A DNA stretch of 8,309 bases from Alphaproteobacteria bacterium (GTDB taxonomy: Bacteria; Pseudomonadota; Alphaproteobacteria; Rhizobiales; Beijerinckiaceae). A program made the position numbers and the translations under genes. The first letter of the stretch is position 1. The number at the start of each line of letters is the position of its first letter. Shown piece by piece: positions 6,934-8,309 of the stretch. Below the pieces are notes generated by a model. The model saw only the letters and a list, made by a program, of their open reading frames with translations, did no database searches and was not told the origin of the DNA. Where the stretch lies: contig RFZR01000061.1 of the NCBI GenBank assembly GCA_009920595.1, positions 1 to 8,309 on the forward strand, written 5' to 3'.

Positions 6934-7094
6934 CCTCGTCAGAAACTCGTTAAAACGCAACAAAACTCAACACGGAATAAACACAACCATCGGCTGAGGC
7001 GACGTTGTATCTCTCCTACAATAAGCCTTTTTCGAGACCAATCGCAAGCTTTGTTTACGTTAGGATATGATCGAGCGACAAACCAATGATTTGG

Positions 7095-7130
7095 ATAAAA
7101 TGGGTTCAGCCCACAGGCTTTGATGGAGCC
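7095..7130 (-). terminator. weak candidate terminator of the toxin-antitoxin transcript
   Basis: On the minus strand, 37 nt after the toxin stop, GGCT/AGCC arms (7130-7127 and 7119-7116) are followed by a second small stem TGGG/CCCA with a 5-nt loop (7113-7101) and then TTTTAT. The stems are only 4 bp and the T-run is short, so termination would be inefficient and the call is tentative. Confidence 0.28.
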
Positions 7131-7166
7131 AACTTGAAATTTTAAGTCGTGGATTACTGACTGGCA

Positions 7167-7589
7167 TTAGAGAACTTCAAGTCCGGCCTTTTCTGCCGCG
7201 CGGCGCAAATCCTTGTCGAGCGTGGCAAGCGGACATTCAAGCCGCTGTGCGAGTTCGAGATAGGCGGCGTCGTAGGGTATGAGGCGATAGTGGCGGGCGA
7301 GGTCAGTTAACTCTGTGAGCGCGCGGGTACTCGCTTCAACATCAATTTGAAAATCAATGTCTTCAATGAGGTGCAGGAAATATTCAACCATGCTCCATTC
7401 GATATATCCCATACGCTCGCCGCGCGTGGCGACATTGGCGATTTCAAGCGACCAATGACACGGAACATGCGCGCGTTCGTTTGGCAGAGTGAGGCGCTCA
7501 AGAATTCCGTTTGAATAGGCAATGTCACTTAAGCTTCCGTCCTTTGAGAGCCATCGTGCGGCGACTGAGGCGTCAACAACGAGCGTCAT
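7167..7589 (-). CDS. PIN-domain toxin, VapC-like ribonuclease
   Basis: A 140-residue PIN-domain protein, the usual size for VapC toxins, which are Mg-dependent endoribonucleases cutting tRNA or rRNA. The acidic metal-binding residues are all in place: D6 in VVDASVAARW, E49 in WSLEIANV, D107 in PYDAAYLELA, and D125/D127 in LDKDLRRAA. It therefore looks catalytically competent. Its ATG overlaps the antitoxin stop by one base (TGATG), so translation is probably coupled to keep toxin below antitoxin. The target RNA cannot be told from sequence. The gene ends with TAA at 7169-7167, before the gene-free region. The assignment as a type II toxin rests on the motifs and on the adjoining antitoxin. 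Confidence 0.92.
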   Translation of the reverse strand: MTLVVDASVAARWLSKDGSLSDIAYSNGILERLTLPNERAHVPCHWSLEIANVATRGERMGYIEWSMVEYFLHLIEDIDFQIDVEASTRALTELTDLARHYRLIPYDAAYLELAQRLECPLATLDKDLRRAAEKAGLEVL

Positions 7590-7891
7590 CAGCGGCGTCC
7601 GTATTCGATCATCTCTTTGATTTGCTCGGCCGTCAGCGATGGTCGATCTGGTCGCTTTGTGAACTCGATCATCGCACGCACTGCTTCTTCCCGCGTCATT
7701 CGATGGCGCGTGGGCGTCGGCTTCAACTCCGCCACAGGCTTGCCGCGCAGGGTGATGGTGAAGCTCTGGCCCGCCGCCACCTCGCGAAGCAGCCGGGGCA
7801 GATGGGTCTTGGCTTCATAGGCCCCGATTTCAATGGGTTTTGGGGCAATAGGTTTTTGATCGAGCGGCTTTTGATCGAGGGGCTTTGACAT
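7589..7891 (-). CDS. type II antitoxin, Phd/YefM-VapB-like, with repeated N-terminal extension
   Basis: A 100-residue antitoxin that should bind and inhibit the PIN toxin encoded immediately downstream and repress their shared promoter. The core IEIGAYEAKTHLPRLLREVA (20-39) followed by GQSFTITLRGKPVAELKP (41-58) is the DNA-binding and dimerisation domain of the Phd family. Residues 60-100 are charged and helical (MTREEAVRAMIEF, LTAEQIKEMIEYG) and would be the toxin-binding tail. The unusual part is residues 3-19, KPLDQ KPLDQ KPIAP KP, a five-residue repeat placed before the fold. The ATG at 7891 is preceded by AGAGGA at 7905-7900, 8 nt away, a good Shine-Dalgarno, which supports including the repeat in the protein. 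A 28-bp operator lies just upstream. Confidence 0.9.
   Translation of the reverse strand: MSKPLDQKPLDQKPIAPKPIEIGAYEAKTHLPRLLREVAAGQSFTITLRGKPVAELKPTPTRHRMTREEAVRAMIEFTKRPDRPSLTAEQIKEMIEYGRR
7841..7885 (-). repeat. 15-bp tandem repeat in the antitoxin 5' end
   Basis: Two adjacent 15-bp units (7885-7871 and 7870-7856), each coding KPLDQ, differ at a single base (AAGCCCCTCGATCAA against AAGCCGCTCGATCAA). A diverged third unit (7855-7841) codes KPIAP, and a fourth begins with KPIE. The unit length is a multiple of three, so copy-number change would keep the frame. Confidence 0.75.
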
Positions 7892-7905
7892 GATTTCGAT
7901 CCTCT

Positions 7906-7933
7906 AATAGACCAGTCTATAGACTAGTCTATT
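7906..7933. promoter_or_regulatory. nested palindromic operator of the toxin-antitoxin pair
   Basis: ATAGAC-CA-GTCTAT (7907-7920) and the perfect palindrome ATAGACTAGTCTAT (7919-7932) share two bases, so their centres are 12 bp apart. Taken together, 7906-7933 is a 28-bp palindrome with a single mismatched pair. It ends just before the antitoxin Shine-Dalgarno (7905-7900). Two adjacent palindromes are typical of operators bound cooperatively by Phd- or VapB-type antitoxin dimers. The promoter of the pair presumably overlaps it; I could not place -35 and -10 boxes firmly. Confidence 0.75.
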
Positions 7934-8050
7934 TGAGGTCTTGTAACAAGGCCGCGCGCGTTGATGGTCGTAGGATATCCTGAAGGCTTGCCGCCATCGG
8001 GCTCCCGCGCTACGAGGCGCGAGGTTTGAAGATCATTTGAAAGTCGCCCC
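7934..8050. other. intergenic region between the toxin-antitoxin operator and hisS
   Basis: The stretch holds a small inverted repeat CTTGT-A-ACAAG (7940-7950), a GGATATCC palindrome (7973-7980), and a GC-rich CGCG...CGCG inverted repeat at about 8007-8022. It should hold the hisS promoter, but no convincing -35/-10 pair is visible. Confidence 0.35.
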
Positions 8051-8309
8051 ATGAGCGCCCCGACCGACGCATCGAAAGACAATTCTGCTCGCAAGGTCGA
8101 GGCAAGGCTGCCGCGTGGTTTGGCGGATCGCGGTCCTCAAGAACTCGCGGCCATGCGCGCCATGCTTGAGAAGATCCGCGCGACCTTCGAGCTTTACGGC
8201 TTTGAAGCGGTTGAGACGCCGTTCATCGAATATACCGACGCGCTCGGCAAATTCCTGCCGGATCAGGATCGCCCGAATGAAGGCGTGTTCTCCTTCCAAG
8301 ACGATGACG
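8051..8309 (+). CDS. hisS: histidyl-tRNA synthetase, N-terminal part, cut by window edge
   Basis: The first 86 codons of a class II aminoacyl-tRNA synthetase that charges tRNA-His in the cytoplasm. After a short variable leader, ARLPRGLADRGP is the family N-terminus, and FELYGFEAVETPFIEYTDAL followed by GKFLPDQDRPNEGVFSFQDD (about 47-85) is the motif 1 region, in a form that I recognise from rhizobial HisRS. The ATG at 8051 is the first possible start after an in-frame TGA about 21 nt upstream; only a weak GAAAG is present 7 nt before it. It is transcribed away from the toxin-antitoxin pair. In many Hyphomicrobiales hisZ and hisG follow, but they would lie outside the window. The catalytic motifs 2 and 3 are beyond the edge. 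Confidence 0.95.
   Translation, partial: MSAPTDASKDNSARKVEARLPRGLADRGPQELAAMRAMLEKIRATFELYGFEAVETPFIEYTDALGKFLPDQDRPNEGVFSFQDDD

Larger units (their letters stand above)
6836..7166. other. gene-free intergenic region, about 330 bp
   Basis: No supported gene on either strand. It must contain the promoter of the regulator/exporter locus and the 3' end of the toxin-antitoxin transcript. The best promoter-like pair toward the regulator is TTGCGA (7047-7042) with TATTGT (7023-7018) at an 18-nt spacing, which is weak. It would give a leader of about 180 nt carrying the inverted repeats described separately. A 19-codon ATG frame (7086-7145, plus) has no convincing ribosome-binding site. No tRNA, transposon end or longer repeat was seen. 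Confidence 0.5.

Noticed and set aside
6913..6938. Minus-strand GGAAC followed by CGTT, resembling an EcfG general-stress promoter
   Set aside because: The spacing is 14 nt, whereas the EcfG consensus as I know it needs about 16-17 nt, and the boxes fall within a stem.
6820..7089. An 89-codon plus-strand open frame covering most of the gene-free region
   Set aside because: No ribosome-binding site, a highly basic composition without motif, and a start inside the regulator-like gene on the other strand.
7086..7145. A 19-codon frame beginning MIWIKWVQPTGFDG
   Set aside because: No convincing Shine-Dalgarno and no known peptide; too short to support without conservation data.
7511..7888. A 125-codon plus-strand open frame opposite the toxin-antitoxin pair
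   Set aside because: The minus strand has full Phd and PIN motifs; this frame shows none.

Overview
The window looks like chromosomal DNA from an alphaproteobacterium, probably of the order Hyphomicrobiales (Rhizobiales). The best taxonomic marker is the 5' end of hisS at the right edge, whose N-terminal residues have the rhizobial form. Mid-range GC, a TipF-like EAL protein beside a class IIA HAD hydrolase, and GTG starts all fit. No rRNA, tRNA, CRISPR array or insertion sequence was found. Every lineage and family call is made by eye, without a database search.

Layout, left to right. (1) Minus strand, 1-2172: a membrane protein with a degenerate EAL domain is followed by a NagD-like HAD hydrolase whose C-terminus runs off the left edge. 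(2) Plus strand, 2329-2544: a small CopZ-like metal-binding protein, transcribed divergently from the EAL gene. It overlaps the end of the next operon tail-to-tail by 25 bp. (3) Minus strand, 6835-2520: a compact export locus. In transcription order it holds a membrane-anchored protein with a regulator-like N-terminus and a helical, TPR-like tail, then a periplasmic adaptor, a MacB/LolE-type permease and a LolD/MacB-type ATPase. The last three are joined by ATGA overlaps. The order adaptor-permease-ATPase is that of DevBCA-type tripartite exporters, but no TolC-like outer-membrane partner lies in the window. (4) A gene-free stretch at 6836-7166 with several small inverted repeats. (5) Minus strand, 7891-7167: a Phd/VapB-type antitoxin and a PIN-domain (VapC-like) toxin, overlapping by 1 nt, with a striking nested palindromic operator upstream. 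(6) Plus strand from 8051: hisS, partial, divergent from the toxin-antitoxin pair.

The main anomaly is in the adaptor gene. Its reading frame changes near 4800, and a piece of about 20 residues that I would expect in the beta-barrel domain seems to be missing there. The exporter may therefore be non-functional in this strain, or the assembly may carry an error. The other points of interest are the 28-bp almost perfect operator of the toxin-antitoxin pair, the 15-nt tandem repeat at the antitoxin N-terminus, the inactive-looking EAL domain, and the pairing of a membrane regulator-like protein with an ABC exporter. I see no clear evidence of a wholly new system.
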